A stretch of DNA of 64,000 bases from Streptomyces sp. NBC_01260 (GTDB lineage: Bacteria > Actinomycetota > Actinomycetes > Streptomycetales > Streptomycetaceae). Within the stretch, counting starts at the first letter, position 1; the number at the start of each line of letters is the position of its first letter. This document shows, piece after piece, positions 44,685 through 59,486 of the stretch. The position numbers were made by a program, and so were the translations under genes. The stretch is taken from NCBI RefSeq assembly GCF_036226405.1, contig NZ_CP108464.1:372001-436000 (forward strand), read 5' to 3'. The notes beneath the pieces were generated by a model. The model made no database searches. It had not been told where the DNA came from and saw only the letters and a list, made by a program, of their open reading frames with translations.

Positions 44685-47291
44685 TCAGGCCGCGGGGCAG
44701 CCCGCGACGACCGGCTGCGACGCGTCGCGGATCAGCGCCTTCTGGGCGTCGTGGACCCTCTTCACATCGGGTTTGACGACCCTGCGGTCGTAGGTGAGCA
44801 GTCCGTTCAACTCGCCCTCCACGTCTGATATCTGCGTGTACACCGCGCCGTTGCCTCCCTTGCAGGCGAGTGCGTGCACCTCGTCGAGCTTGGCGAGGTA
44901 GTCGTCCGTGTAGGTGGCCGGGTCGACCGCGATGTACGACTGCTGCACGGCCCAGGCGTGGCCCGGTACCGCGAGACCCAGTCCGCCGTACTCACCGCTG
45001 ATCAGGGCCCGTCGACCGTCCGGCTTGGGCAGGGCGGGACTCGGGTAGCCGTGCTCGTCGATGATGTCCCCGGTGCCTCCGTCGACGCCGAGGTTGATCC
45101 CGGACATGCTGTTGACCAGGCGTGTCGGGTCCCAGGACTTGGCCTGGTCGGCGATGCGGACCTCGTCGTACTGGCCCCAGCCCTCGTTGAAGGTGACCCA
45201 CATGACGACGGACGGGTGGCTGGAGTGTTCGTCGATCATCTCCTTCATCTCGTGCTCGTACTGCGCGCGGGCGGCGGCCGACGGGTTGACGGTGTTCATC
45301 GCCGGCATGTCCTGCCAGACCATCAGGCCGAGCTTGTCCGCCCAGTAGAACCAGCGGTCGGGTTCGACCTTGATGTGCTTGCGGACCGAGTTGAAGCCCA
45401 TCGCCTTGTGCATCTTCAGGTCGTACGCGAGTGCCTCGTCGGTGGGCGCGGTGTGCAGCCCGTCCGGCCAGAACCCCTGGTCGAGGGTGGCCATCAGGAA
45501 GACCGGCTTGCCGTTGAGGACGGTACGGGGGGTGCCGTTCACCTTCTCGACGGCGATGGACCGCATCCCGAAGTAGCTGCCGACCCGGTCGGCTCCGACG
45601 GTGACCTCCAGCTGGTAGAGATGCGGATCGTCCGCGGCCCACAGGTGCGGGTGCGGGACGGGTACCTTCAGCGCCGATCCGGTCCGGCCGGTGGCGGTGC
45701 CCACCTTGCGCTTGCCGTCGTACGCGGTCGCCGTGACCGGGACCCCGTCCCGCACACCGCGCGCCTCGACGGTGACGCTCGCCCCCGGGACGTCCGGGGT
45801 GAGCTTCAGCGAGTCCGCGTGGTCGGCGGCGACCGGTTCCATCCACACCGTCTGCCAGATGCCGGAGGACGGGGTGTACCAGATGCCGCTCGGGTCGAGG
45901 CGCTGCTTGCCCATCGGCGGGTTCTCGCCGTCCCTGGCGTCGGTCGGGTCGTAGACGCCGACGATCAGCTCCTGGGTGCGGCCGGGCACCAGCGCGTCGG
46001 TGACATCCGCGCTGAACTTGTCGTAGCCGCCCTTGTGTTCGGCGACGCGCTTGCCGTTGACGTACACCTCGGCCTGCCAGTCCACGGCACCGAAGTTCAG
46101 CTGGAGCCGTTTGCCCGAGCCGACCTTCCAGTTCTTGGGGACGGTGAACGTGCGGCGGTACCACATGCGGTCCTCGTGCCGTTCGATCCCGGAGAGCTGG
46201 GACTCGACCGGGTACGGGACGAGGATCTTCTCGCCGAGCTTCCTGCCAACCGGGGGCTGCTCCCCCGCCTTCGCCGCGGCGAACTCCCAGGAGCCGTTGA
46301 GGTTCTGCCAGTTGTCGCGGGTGAGCTGGGGGCGCGGGTACTCGGGGAGCGCGTTCTTCGGCCCCACCTCGTCGGCCCACTTCGTGCTCAGCTCGTGGGT
46401 GGAGTGGTTCGGCCCGCTGGACCAGAAGGCGCCGACCGGCTTGCCGTCCTGGCCGGCCAGTGCGCCGTCGCCGTCGTAACGGATGTCGGCCAGGCCGGTG
46501 GCGTTCCCGGCCTTGTTCCCGACGACCGGTTCCTTGAGGGCGACGGTCAGACTGCGCGGGTCCTTCGGGTCGGCCTTGACCGCGCCGAGCGGCCACTCGG
46601 CCCCGCCGATCACGGCGTCGAGGTGGTTCACCAGGCCGGCCGGCAGCCGCCCGAGCTTCTGTGCGAAGTCCAGCTTGAGGGTGCGTCCGTCGGCGAGCAC
46701 GGTGGCGGCGATGGCCCCGTCGTACGCGAAGTCGTCGGGCAGCCGGAAGGCGGACTGCGGCACCGGGACCTTCGTGCCGCCGGGTTCGGTCCACCTGAGG
46801 TGGAGGTTGGAACCGCCCTCGTGCTCGAAGTACTCGACCTTGAAGTCGTAGGCGGTCCCCGCGGTCAGCTCGACCGGCTGGGAGGTCTGCTCCTTCTCCC
46901 AGTCGTCGACCCAGTGGTCGATGACCGGCTTCCCGTCGATCCAGAGGCGGAAGCCGTTGTCCCCGATCATGGAGAAGGTGTGGGCGCCGGACTTCTCCGG
47001 CACGATCTTTCCGGTCCACCGGATGCTGGCGTCGTCGGACTGCCCGGTGGCCGAGGCCAGCCGCGACTCCAGGGTCGGGAAGTCGATGCCCGGGTCGAAT
47101 CCGGTGGCCTTGAGCTCCCCGAAGTCGAAGGCGCCCGGGGCGGACTGGGTGTAGTACTCCCCCTTCAGCCCGTGCACGTCGGCCGAGCCCCCGGGGTCGT
47201 GATCGGCCGCCGAAGCGGCGGGAACGGCGGACAGTCCCGCGGCGCCGACGACGGCGGCGAGGAGCAGGACCAACTTCTTTCTGATGCGCAC
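44685..47291 (-). CDS. Secreted PA14-containing GH2 glycoside hydrolase
   Basis: An 868-residue exported enzyme. The signal peptide is about 1-30 (RKKLVLLLAAVVGAAGLSAVPAASAA). A PA14 domain (about 40-180, with DNGFRLWIDGKPVIDHW) precedes the GH2 sugar-binding, immunoglobulin-like and TIM-barrel domains. The catalytic acid/base Glu is in WVTFNEGWGQYD and a GEYGGLG Glu is the likely nucleophile. Beta-galactosidase, beta-mannosidase or glucuronidase activity are all possible. The GTG at 47291 follows AAGGAGG. It is tandem to the GH92 gene and shares its operator type. Confidence 0.9.
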   Translation of the reverse strand: MRIRKKLVLLLAAVVGAAGLSAVPAASAADHDPGGSADVHGLKGEYYTQSAPGAFDFGELKATGFDPGIDFPTLESRLASATGQSDDASIRWTGKIVPEKSGAHTFSMIGDNGFRLWIDGKPVIDHWVDDWEKEQTSQPVELTAGTAYDFKVEYFEHEGGSNLHLRWTEPGGTKVPVPQSAFRLPDDFAYDGAIAATVLADGRTLKLDFAQKLGRLPAGLVNHLDAVIGGAEWPLGAVKADPKDPRSLTVALKEPVVGNKAGNATGLADIRYDGDGALAGQDGKPVGAFWSSGPNHSTHELSTKWADEVGPKNALPEYPRPQLTRDNWQNLNGSWEFAAAKAGEQPPVGRKLGEKILVPYPVESQLSGIERHEDRMWYRRTFTVPKNWKVGSGKRLQLNFGAVDWQAEVYVNGKRVAEHKGGYDKFSADVTDALVPGRTQELIVGVYDPTDARDGENPPMGKQRLDPSGIWYTPSSGIWQTVWMEPVAADHADSLKLTPDVPGASVTVEARGVRDGVPVTATAYDGKRKVGTATGRTGSALKVPVPHPHLWAADDPHLYQLEVTVGADRVGSYFGMRSIAVEKVNGTPRTVLNGKPVFLMATLDQGFWPDGLHTAPTDEALAYDLKMHKAMGFNSVRKHIKVEPDRWFYWADKLGLMVWQDMPAMNTVNPSAAARAQYEHEMKEMIDEHSSHPSVVMWVTFNEGWGQYDEVRIADQAKSWDPTRLVNSMSGINLGVDGGTGDIIDEHGYPSPALPKPDGRRALISGEYGGLGLAVPGHAWAVQQSYIAVDPATYTDDYLAKLDEVHALACKGGNGAVYTQISDVEGELNGLLTYDRRVVKPDVKRVHDAQKALIRDASQPVVAGCPAA

Positions 47292-47322
47292 GGATCCTCC
47301 TTGTGAGGAAGGGTGGCGGCTC

Positions 47323-47347
47323 GTTGCAACAGGATGTACAACGTTGG
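47323..47347 (-). promoter_or_regulatory. CAACGTTG-type operator pair before the GH2 gene
   Basis: ACAACGTTGG (47338-47347) and GTTGCAAC (47323-47330) lie 32 to 56 bases upstream of the GTG start. The first matches the core of the GH92 operator. The remainder of the gap up to 47549 shows no gene. Confidence 0.5.
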
Positions 47348-47549
47348 AAGGAATGGCAGTTGGCATGACAGCACGACGGATGCGGCGCTGTCCAGGTGCA
47401 TGACAATCCCCCGTTCGGAGGAAGCAACACCCGGAGAACCCGAGGCACAGCGGCGTGGAACGGGGTACGGCGCGACCCCGCCGCGCCGCGCTTCAACACG
47501 CCCTCGACAGGCCCGCCGTAAGCCCAGGAGCACCCTCGCGGCGCTGGTC

Positions 47550-48278
47550 TCAGGCCCTGCCGGGGAGATCGACGTCCTGGGCGCTCGCCGGCGTTCCGGG
47601 CGCGCTGTCGAAGACGCAGTCACCGCACAGGCCGCCGCCCGGACCGCGGTAGTAGAGGCAGCAGGTGCGCCGGCGGAAACCCGGGCCGTGCGGGGCGCCG
47701 GTGTCGCGCAGACCGGGGTGGTCGAAGAGTTCGGCCGCCAGGGCGCGGGCGCGCGCGGCGACGTCCGGCCGGCCGTGGGCGCGCGCCCAGCCGATCAGCT
47801 GGCGTACGGCTCCGGCCAGCGCGGATCCGGCGTTGCCCCACAGGAGCCGGGCCGAGACGGCCGTGTCGCGGCGGACCGCCGCGACGAGCGGTTCGAGATG
47901 GCCGTACTGGACGACGTCCCTGATCCGGTCGGCGGTGCCCGGCAGCAGCCCGGCGGACTCCGTCCACAGGTCGTCGGGCGCCTGCTGACGGGGGTCCCAG
48001 TGCAGGTTCTCCGCCCGCAGGTCGGGGAAGCGGCCCGAGAGCGCCGCCGGCCCCAGCGCGGTGGCCCACAGCCGCGCGGCCAGCCCCAGCTGCGCGACAG
48101 AGGCGGCGACCCGGCGCTCGGACGTGCCGAGCCGCTCGGCGACGGTGTCGATCCGGAAGGTGAGCGATGCGGCGTCGCCCTCGTAGACCCGGGCCAGCGC
48201 CCGGTGCCCGTCGTCCGGCGGCGGGGTCGCCCGCAGCGTGAAGAACGCGCCCACCGAGGCCGCTTCCGGCTCGTCCAT
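47550..48278 (-). CDS. FhuF-like (2Fe-2S)-binding protein
   Basis: A 242-residue protein whose C-terminus holds the siderophore-reductase iron-sulphur motif CCLYYRGPGGGLCGDC, the C-C-x10-C-x2-C pattern of FhuF. The body is Ala/Arg-rich and helical. Such proteins reduce ferric siderophores to release iron in the cytoplasm. The ATG at 48278 is preceded by AAAGGCGG; the frame opens further to 48353 without a better site. There is no siderophore gene nearby. Confidence 0.82.
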   Translation of the reverse strand: MDEPEAASVGAFFTLRATPPPDDGHRALARVYEGDAASLTFRIDTVAERLGTSERRVAASVAQLGLAARLWATALGPAALSGRFPDLRAENLHWDPRQQAPDDLWTESAGLLPGTADRIRDVVQYGHLEPLVAAVRRDTAVSARLLWGNAGSALAGAVRQLIGWARAHGRPDVAARARALAAELFDHPGLRDTGAPHGPGFRRRTCCLYYRGPGGGLCGDCVFDSAPGTPASAQDVDLPGRA

Positions 48279-48500
48279 CGTGCTGCCGCCTTTGCTCCCC
48301 GGCCACCTGTCGTGACGCCGCGGACACCAGGGGTGCCACGGCTCGCGGTTCACCGTATCCGTACGGGATGATCGTTCTGACGTCGGCGGCAGGGGGGACT
48401 ACCGTCAGGAGGAGGACACCGTAACCACTGCCGTACTACCAAAGCAGTACGCCGGATCGCCGCCTCAAGGACGACGACGCGGCGGCTTTGAAGGGCCATC

Positions 48501-53797
<5,297 letters not shown>

Positions 53798-53805
53798 ATG
53801 CGCTC

Positions 53806-54915
53806 ATGACGGATGATCTGCGCTCGGCCGGTACACCCACCCTGGAGGACGTGGCGAGGGCGGCCGGGGTCTCCCGCGCCACCGTCTCCCGGGTGATCAA
53901 CGGAGTACGCAATGTCGATCCGGTGATCCAGGAGGCCGTGCGCCGGGCGGTCGCCCGCACCGGATACGCGCCCAACCGCGCGGCACGCTCCCTGGTGACC
54001 CGGCGCACCGACGCCATCGCACTGGTGGTCTCGGGCGCCGGGGTCGAGTCCGGGCCCGCGGACAGCGCACGGGCCCCCGGAGCCGAGCCCGCGGAGGCGG
54101 GCGAGCCCGACAGCGGCTCCGCCTTCACCGCGCAGGTCTTCGCCGACCCGTTCTTCGGCCGGGTGGTGACCGGGGTGGTCAACTACCTGCGGCCGCGCGG
54201 AATGCACCCGGTGCTGATGTTCGCCGAGACGTCACGGGCCCGGGAGGACGTGGTCTCGTTCCTCCGCCAGGGCAGTGCCGACGGCGCCCTCGTCGTCTCG
54301 ACGCACGCGGAGGACCCGCTGCCCGGTCTGCTGACGGACGCGGGACTGCCCGCGGTGCTGTACGCACGGCCCGCGCGCCCGGTCCGGATCAGCTATGTCG
54401 ACCTCGCCCACCAGGACGGTGCGCGGCTGGCGGCCGAGCATCTGCTGGCGCGGGGCTGCCGCCGCATCGCGACCATCAGCGGGCCGCTCGACGTACCGGC
54501 CGGGCAGGAGCGACTGGCCGGTTTCCGCGACACGATGACGCGGCTCGGGCATCCGTACATCCCGATCGCCGAGGGACAGTTCACCCAGGAGAGCGGCGAG
54601 GCCGCGATGGAACGGCTGCTGGTCGAACATCCCGACCTGGACGCGGTGTTCGCGGCCAACGACCTGATGGCGGTGGGCGCCTGCCACGTCCTGCGGGAAC
54701 ACGGGAAACGAGTGCCCGAGGACGTCGCGGTGATCGGGTTCGACGACAGCAGCGCGGCGTCCGCCTGCCGTCCGCCGCTGACCACGATCCGTCAGCCGGT
54801 CGAGGCGATGGCCGCGGAGATGGCCCGGCTGCTGATCGAACGGCTGGCGAAGCCGGACGGGGCCGCGACCTCCGTGATCTTCGAACCGGCTCTGGTGGTG
54901 CGGGACTCGGCGTAG
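53806..54915 (+). CDS. LacI-family transcriptional regulator
   Basis: A 369-residue repressor. The helix-turn-helix and hinge are PTLEDVARAAGVSRATVSRVINGVRNVDP. The ligand domain runs from about 75, with DAVFAANDLMAVGA and VIGFDDSSAASACRPPLTTIRQP. About 30 residues rich in Ala/Glu/Gly/Ser are inserted between the first strand (AIALVVSG) and FADPFFGRVV, longer than usual. It follows GH3 by 8 bases. The adjoining GAGAGCGCTCTC sites are its probable targets. Confidence 0.92.
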   Translation: MTDDLRSAGTPTLEDVARAAGVSRATVSRVINGVRNVDPVIQEAVRRAVARTGYAPNRAARSLVTRRTDAIALVVSGAGVESGPADSARAPGAEPAEAGEPDSGSAFTAQVFADPFFGRVVTGVVNYLRPRGMHPVLMFAETSRAREDVVSFLRQGSADGALVVSTHAEDPLPGLLTDAGLPAVLYARPARPVRISYVDLAHQDGARLAAEHLLARGCRRIATISGPLDVPAGQERLAGFRDTMTRLGHPYIPIAEGQFTQESGEAAMERLLVEHPDLDAVFAANDLMAVGACHVLREHGKRVPEDVAVIGFDDSSAASACRPPLTTIRQPVEAMAAEMARLLIERLAKPDGAATSVIFEPALVVRDSA

Positions 54916-55021
54916 ACCGGCGCAGAGCCTGGGCCGTGTCCGCGAAGTCCCGTTGGGGTTGCACCGCACCGGCTGCGGAAAGGATCGGGTGGTCGCCGCG
55001 CTACCTGATCGGGGTTCCCCT

Positions 55022-55585
55022 GTGAGTCTGACCGACCGGATACTTCCCCTCGCGGGTGTCGCTCTCGGGGCGCTCATGTCGTACGTGATGAGCACCCTGA
55101 ACGAGCGGACGAGGTGGCGCAGGCAGCAGGCCGTGCGGTGGGACGAACACCGGCTGACGGCCTATGCCGAGTACGCGCACGCCGTCAAGGAGCTGGCGGC
55201 CCGCTACCGGACGCTCGCCGTCGCCCGCGGTCTGACGTCGGGGCCGATGTCTCCGGAGACCACGCCCGAGGTGCTCGCGGAGCTCGGCCGGCTGGAGTCC
55301 CGGCGGTCGGCGCTGTCCGAGACGCTCGCGCTGCTCGGCGACACCGAGGCGAACACCGCCTCCAAGACGCTGGACCACTGCGTGTGGCGGCTGGAGTGCC
55401 TGGCCCGCGGTATCCCCACCGAGGCCGAACAGGACTGGGACCAGGCGTACCTGGAGTTCCGTCAGGCACGGGACCGCTACGTCACGCGTGCGCGGGCCGA
55501 CCTCGGCGTCCCGGGGGCCGTCGCCCGGGACGTGGCCTGGCCGCCCGCGTGGCGCCCCGCGAGCCGGTCCTCGCCCTCGCCGTGA
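55022..55585 (+). CDS. Hypothetical single-pass membrane protein
   Basis: About 187 residues. One hydrophobic N-terminal segment (ILPLAGVALGALMSYVMS) is followed by a long helical, charged cytoplasmic part (ERTRWRRQQAVRWDEHRLTAYAEYAHAVKELAARY). This layout is common in unassigned Streptomyces proteins. The GTG at 55022 is chosen by the position of the membrane segment; the ribosome site is weak. Confidence 0.65.
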   Translation: MSLTDRILPLAGVALGALMSYVMSTLNERTRWRRQQAVRWDEHRLTAYAEYAHAVKELAARYRTLAVARGLTSGPMSPETTPEVLAELGRLESRRSALSETLALLGDTEANTASKTLDHCVWRLECLARGIPTEAEQDWDQAYLEFRQARDRYVTRARADLGVPGAVARDVAWPPAWRPASRSSPSP

Positions 55586-55648
55586 GATGTGTGTGGCGCC
55601 CGCCCGTACGCCTGCGGAACGGCACGCCCCACCCCGTCCAGCGCCGCC

Positions 55649-57007
55649 TCAGCCCGGCGCGTCCGAGGCAGTCCGCGGGCGCTCCCTCTTCCGCACGGCG
55701 TCCGCGGCGGTCCGGAACCCCGGCGCCGGGTTGCTGGGCGGGGGCTCGGGGGCCGGGCGGCTGCCGCCCCTGGCGAGGAAGTCGGCCAGCGGGAGCGTCG
55801 CGGCGCCGACCGTGACCGCGTCGGGGCCCAGCCGGCCCATCTCGATGGTGGTACGGGCCGCGGCGTGCCGGAGCGCGTACTCCTGCGCGTAGCGGCGGAT
55901 GTCGGGCAGCAGGTGCGGTCCGATCAGCAGGCCCGCCCAACCCCCGAGCAGAATGCGTTCGGGCAGGAAGAGGTTGATCAGGTCGCCGAGGGCCGCGCCC
56001 AGGCATTCGGCCGTCTCGTCGAGCAGCGAGACCGCCAGTGGGTCGGGCTCACCGCCGGGACCGGGGTAGGCCGCGGCCAGCAGCGCGGCGAGCGCGGTCT
56101 CGTCGTCGGCGTCGGCGTCGAGCGGGCCTCCCGCCTCGTGCCAGCGCTCGCGCATCGCCTCGGCGCCCGCGTACGCCTCCAGGCAGCCGATCGAGCCGCA
56201 CCGGCAGCGGCGTCCGCGCAGCTGGACAGTGGTGTGGCCCCATTCGAGGGCCATGCTGCTGCGGTCCTCGTCGAGCAGGTCGCCGTGGTTCACACAGGCG
56301 CCGACGCCGGAGCCGATGAGCGCGATGGCCGAGGCTCCCGCGCCGCGGCCGCCGCCGAACCACATCTCGGCCTGGCCGAGCGTCTTGGCACCGTTGTCGA
56401 TGAAGAACGGCACCTCGGGCGGGACCCGGACGGCGTCGCGGAGCAGCTGCTCGAAGGGGACGGCGCTCCAGTCGATCGTCTGGCCGTGGACGACGGAGCC
56501 CACGTCGCCGATGGCGCCGTCCGGGGCGTCCCGCTCGATGATCCCCGGAACGCCGATCCCGATGCCGAGCAGCCGGCGCGGGTCGGCCCCGGCGTCCCGC
56601 AGCACATCGGCGACCCCGCTGCGGACATGGCCGACGATACGGCTGACGTCGTAGCCGTGCTGGGCCAGCAGCCTTTCGGTGCGGGCGAGTTCGGTGAGGG
56701 AGAGGTCGAAGAGCTCCACCCTGATCCTGGTCTCGCCGATGTCGATGCCGATGAGGAGCCCGCCCCCGGGCGCGACGCGCAGCAGCGTACGGGGACGGCC
56801 GCCGTCGGAGTCGACGACACCGGCCTCCTCCAGGAGGCTCTCGGCGGCGAGTTCCGCGACGACGTTGCTGATGGAACCTGAACTCAGCCCCGTGGCGGGA
56901 CCGAGCTCCTGGCGGCTCAGCGGGCCGTCGAAATACAACCGTTGCAATACCCTCGCCCGGTTGCCCCGTCGCAGGTCACGCACGGTCCGTCTGTTGCGCT
57001 CAGCCAT
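55649..57007 (-). CDS. ROK-family transcriptional regulator
   Basis: A 452-residue NagC/Mlc-type protein. The winged helix is RVLQRLYFDGPLSRQELGPATGLSSGSISNVVAEL. The sugar-kinase-like domain has GIDIGETRIRV and a glycine-rich GIGIGVPG. Zinc-motif cysteines are in CRCGSIGCLE, and LEWGHTTV supplies the zinc His region. The C-terminal 40 residues are a Pro/Arg-rich extension. It is divergent from a sugar ABC operon, with an AT-rich palindrome between them, so it very likely controls that operon. Confidence 0.92.
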   Translation of the reverse strand: MAERNRRTVRDLRRGNRARVLQRLYFDGPLSRQELGPATGLSSGSISNVVAELAAESLLEEAGVVDSDGGRPRTLLRVAPGGGLLIGIDIGETRIRVELFDLSLTELARTERLLAQHGYDVSRIVGHVRSGVADVLRDAGADPRRLLGIGIGVPGIIERDAPDGAIGDVGSVVHGQTIDWSAVPFEQLLRDAVRVPPEVPFFIDNGAKTLGQAEMWFGGGRGAGASAIALIGSGVGACVNHGDLLDEDRSSMALEWGHTTVQLRGRRCRCGSIGCLEAYAGAEAMRERWHEAGGPLDADADDETALAALLAAAYPGPGGEPDPLAVSLLDETAECLGAALGDLINLFLPERILLGGWAGLLIGPHLLPDIRRYAQEYALRHAAARTTIEMGRLGPDAVTVGAATLPLADFLARGGSRPAPEPPPSNPAPGFRTAADAVRKRERPRTASDAPG

Positions 57008-57070
57008 GTGGCTCCTTCCCTTCCCGCAACATACCGTGACCGCGGGACTTGACGCGACCTTCTCTCACCT

Positions 57071-57093
57071 CTTAAATCACGTCATAAATTAAG
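57071..57093. promoter_or_regulatory. AT-rich 23-bp imperfect palindrome (ROK operator candidate)
   Basis: The site starts CTTAAATCACG and ends AAATTAAG; 17 of 23 positions are symmetrical including the centre-paired CACGTCA region. It is the most AT-rich spot in the surrounding 5 kb and lies between the divergent ROK and solute-binding genes. ROK repressors usually bind AT-rich palindromes of this length. Confidence 0.6.
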
Positions 57094-57152
57094 GCCTGAA
57101 GACCGTTCGGTTCCCGAACACGGCCTTCCTCCCCGGAAAGGGGCCACCCAGC

Positions 57153-58466
57153 ATGCGCACCATCAGAGCCGCAGCAGCCGTCACCCTCGCGATCTCCATC
57201 GCCGCCGGCGTCACCGGCTGCGGAGGCGGTTCGTCCGCCAAGGGCGGCAGCAACGATTCGCCGAAGACCCTCACCTACTGGGCGTCCAACCAGGGCCCCA
57301 GCATCGAGGCCGACAAGAAGATCCTCACCCCCGAGCTGAAGAAGTTCGAGGAGCAGACCGGCATCAAGGTCAAGCTGGAGGTCGTGCCCTGGGCCGACCT
57401 GCTCAACCGGATCCTCGCCGCCACCACGTCCGGCCAGGGCCCGGACGTGCTGAACATCGGCAACACCTGGTCGGCATCGCTTCAGGCGACGGGCGCGCTG
57501 CTCCCCTGGAACAAGGCCAACTTCGACGCGATCGGCGGCCGGGACCGCTTCGTCGACTCGGCGGTCGCCTCAGCCGGCGCGGAGGGCAAGGACCCCTCCG
57601 CGGTGCCGCTGTACTCGCTCGCGTACGCCCTGTACTACAACAAGAAGAGCTTCGCCGAGGCAGGCATCAGCAAGCCGCCGGCCACCTGGGACGAGCTGGT
57701 CGCGGACGGCAAGAAGCTCTCCAAGGACGGCAAGTGGGGGCTGGGTGCCGAGGGCTCCAACCTCTCCAACAACATCCACCAGACCTTCGTCCTGGGCCAG
57801 CAGCACGGTGCGGACTTCTTCGACGCCGACGGCAAGGCGACCTTCACCTCCGACGGCGCCGTGGCGGCGGTGAAGCAGTACATCGACTTCATGGCCAAGG
57901 ACAAGATCATCGCTCCGGGCAACGCGGAGTACGCCCAGAACCAGTCCCTGACGGACTTCGCCAAGGGCAAGACCGCGATGGTGCTCTGGCAGGCCGCGGC
58001 CTCCACCTTCGCCTCCCAGGGCATGAAGCCCGAGGACTGGGGAGCGGCCCCGGTCCCCGTCGGGTCCGGCACCCCGGGCACCGGCAAGAGCACCAACTCC
58101 ATGGTCGCCGGCATCAACATGGCGGTGTTCAAGAACACCAAGAACATCGACGGCGCCAAGAAGTTCGTGAAGTTCATGACCAGCGACGCCGAGCAGAAGC
58201 TGCTCAACAAGACCTACGGATCGATCCCGCCGGTCAAGACCGCCCAGGCCGACGAGGCGTTCTCCGCCCCCGACCTGAAGGTCCTGCGCGACACCCTGTC
58301 CACCAGCGCCGCCCCGCTGCCGCAGGTGCCGAACGAGTCGCAGTTCGAGACGGCCGTGGGTACGGCGGTCAAGGAGCTGTGGGCCGATGCCGCAGCCGGA
58401 CACCCCGTGACCACCGAATCCGTCAAGGCGCGCCTCGAAAAGGCCCAGCAGACGATGCAGCAGTAA
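57153..58466 (+). CDS. Sugar ABC transporter solute-binding lipoprotein
   Basis: A 437-residue family-1 extracellular binding protein. The lipobox VTGC sets the lipid Cys at 23. LTYWASNQGPS and the GPDVLNIGNTWSASLQATGALLPW segment are typical, as is GINMAVFKNTKNIDGAKKFVKFM. AAAGGGG precedes the ATG. It is the first gene of a transporter/GH1 operon lacking its own ATPase, so a shared MsiK-type ATPase is likely used. A beta-glucoside or oligosaccharide ligand is inferred from the GH1 gene. Confidence 0.92.
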   Translation: MRTIRAAAAVTLAISIAAGVTGCGGGSSAKGGSNDSPKTLTYWASNQGPSIEADKKILTPELKKFEEQTGIKVKLEVVPWADLLNRILAATTSGQGPDVLNIGNTWSASLQATGALLPWNKANFDAIGGRDRFVDSAVASAGAEGKDPSAVPLYSLAYALYYNKKSFAEAGISKPPATWDELVADGKKLSKDGKWGLGAEGSNLSNNIHQTFVLGQQHGADFFDADGKATFTSDGAVAAVKQYIDFMAKDKIIAPGNAEYAQNQSLTDFAKGKTAMVLWQAAASTFASQGMKPEDWGAAPVPVGSGTPGTGKSTNSMVAGINMAVFKNTKNIDGAKKFVKFMTSDAEQKLLNKTYGSIPPVKTAQADEAFSAPDLKVLRDTLSTSAAPLPQVPNESQFETAVGTAVKELWADAAAGHPVTTESVKARLEKAQQTMQQ

Positions 58467-58475
58467 GGCTCCCTC

Positions 58476-59486
58476 ATGACCGCCACCGTGACCACCGACA
58501 GCCGGACGGAACAGTCGGACAGGGTGACGAGCCGGGGCACCGGGGGTGCGCGCAGGAGACTGCCGCGCATCCCCGACCGGATCCGCCAGGGCGGACTGCC
58601 CTATCTCCTGCTCCTGCCGGCCGTCCTGCTCGAACTCCTCGTCCACGTGATTCCGATGATCATCGGAATCGTGATGAGCTTCCGCGAGCTCACGCAGTTC
58701 TACATCAACAACTGGGGCGGAGCGCCCTGGAGCGGCTTCGACAACTACAAGATCGCCGTTGACGTCAACGCCCCGATCGGTGAAGCGCTGCTCCACTCGT
58801 TCTTCGTCACCTGTGTCTTCACGTTCTTCGCCGTCGGCCTGGCCTGGCTGTTCGGGGTCGCGGCGGCGATCATGCTGCAGGAGAACTTCCGCGGCCGGGG
58901 CTTCCTCCGGGCGATCTTCCTCGTCCCGTACGCCCTGCCGGTTTACGCGGCCGTCATCACCTGGGCGTTCATGTTCCAGCGGGACAACGGCCTGGTCAAC
59001 CACGTGCTCCACGACCAGCTCGGGCTGACCGACCAGCCGTCCTTCTGGCTGATCGGTGACAACAGCATCTACGCGCTGATCGTCGTCTCGGTCTGGAAGG
59101 GCTGGCCGTTCGCCTTCCTCATCGTGATGGCGGGGCTGCAGAACATCCCGCGCGAGCTGTACGAGGCCTCCGCGATCGACGGGGCCGGCATCTGGCAGCA
59201 GATCCGCAAGATCACCCTGCCGGCGCTCCGCCCGGTCAACCAGGTCCTGGTGCTCGTCCTGTTCCTGTGGACGTTCAACGACTTCAACACCCCGTACGTC
59301 CTCTTCGGGAAGGCGGCACCTTCGAGCGCGGACCTGATCTCGATCCACATCTACCAGTCGTCGTTCGTCACCTGGAACTTCGGCACCGGATCCGCCATGT
59401 CCGTACTGCTGCTGCTCTTCCTGCTGGTCGTGACGGCCGTCTACCTGCTCATCACCTCACGCGGAAGGAAGGGCTCCGATGCCTAG
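58476..59486 (+). CDS. Sugar ABC transporter permease (MalF type)
   Basis: A 336-residue membrane protein with six helices. The first 35 residues are charged and Arg-rich. The coupling-helix EAA motif is YEASAIDGAGIWQQIRKITLPALRP. It starts 9 bases after the binding protein and overlaps the second permease by 8 bases. Confidence 0.92.
   Translation: MTATVTTDSRTEQSDRVTSRGTGGARRRLPRIPDRIRQGGLPYLLLLPAVLLELLVHVIPMIIGIVMSFRELTQFYINNWGGAPWSGFDNYKIAVDVNAPIGEALLHSFFVTCVFTFFAVGLAWLFGVAAAIMLQENFRGRGFLRAIFLVPYALPVYAAVITWAFMFQRDNGLVNHVLHDQLGLTDQPSFWLIGDNSIYALIVVSVWKGWPFAFLIVMAGLQNIPRELYEASAIDGAGIWQQIRKITLPALRPVNQVLVLVLFLWTFNDFNTPYVLFGKAAPSSADLISIHIYQSSFVTWNFGTGSAMSVLLLLFLLVVTAVYLLITSRGRKGSDA

Noticed and set aside
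44874..47306. An 810-codon forward frame opposite GH2
   Set aside because: Antisense shadow; the minus-strand product has signal peptide, PA14 and GH2 motifs.
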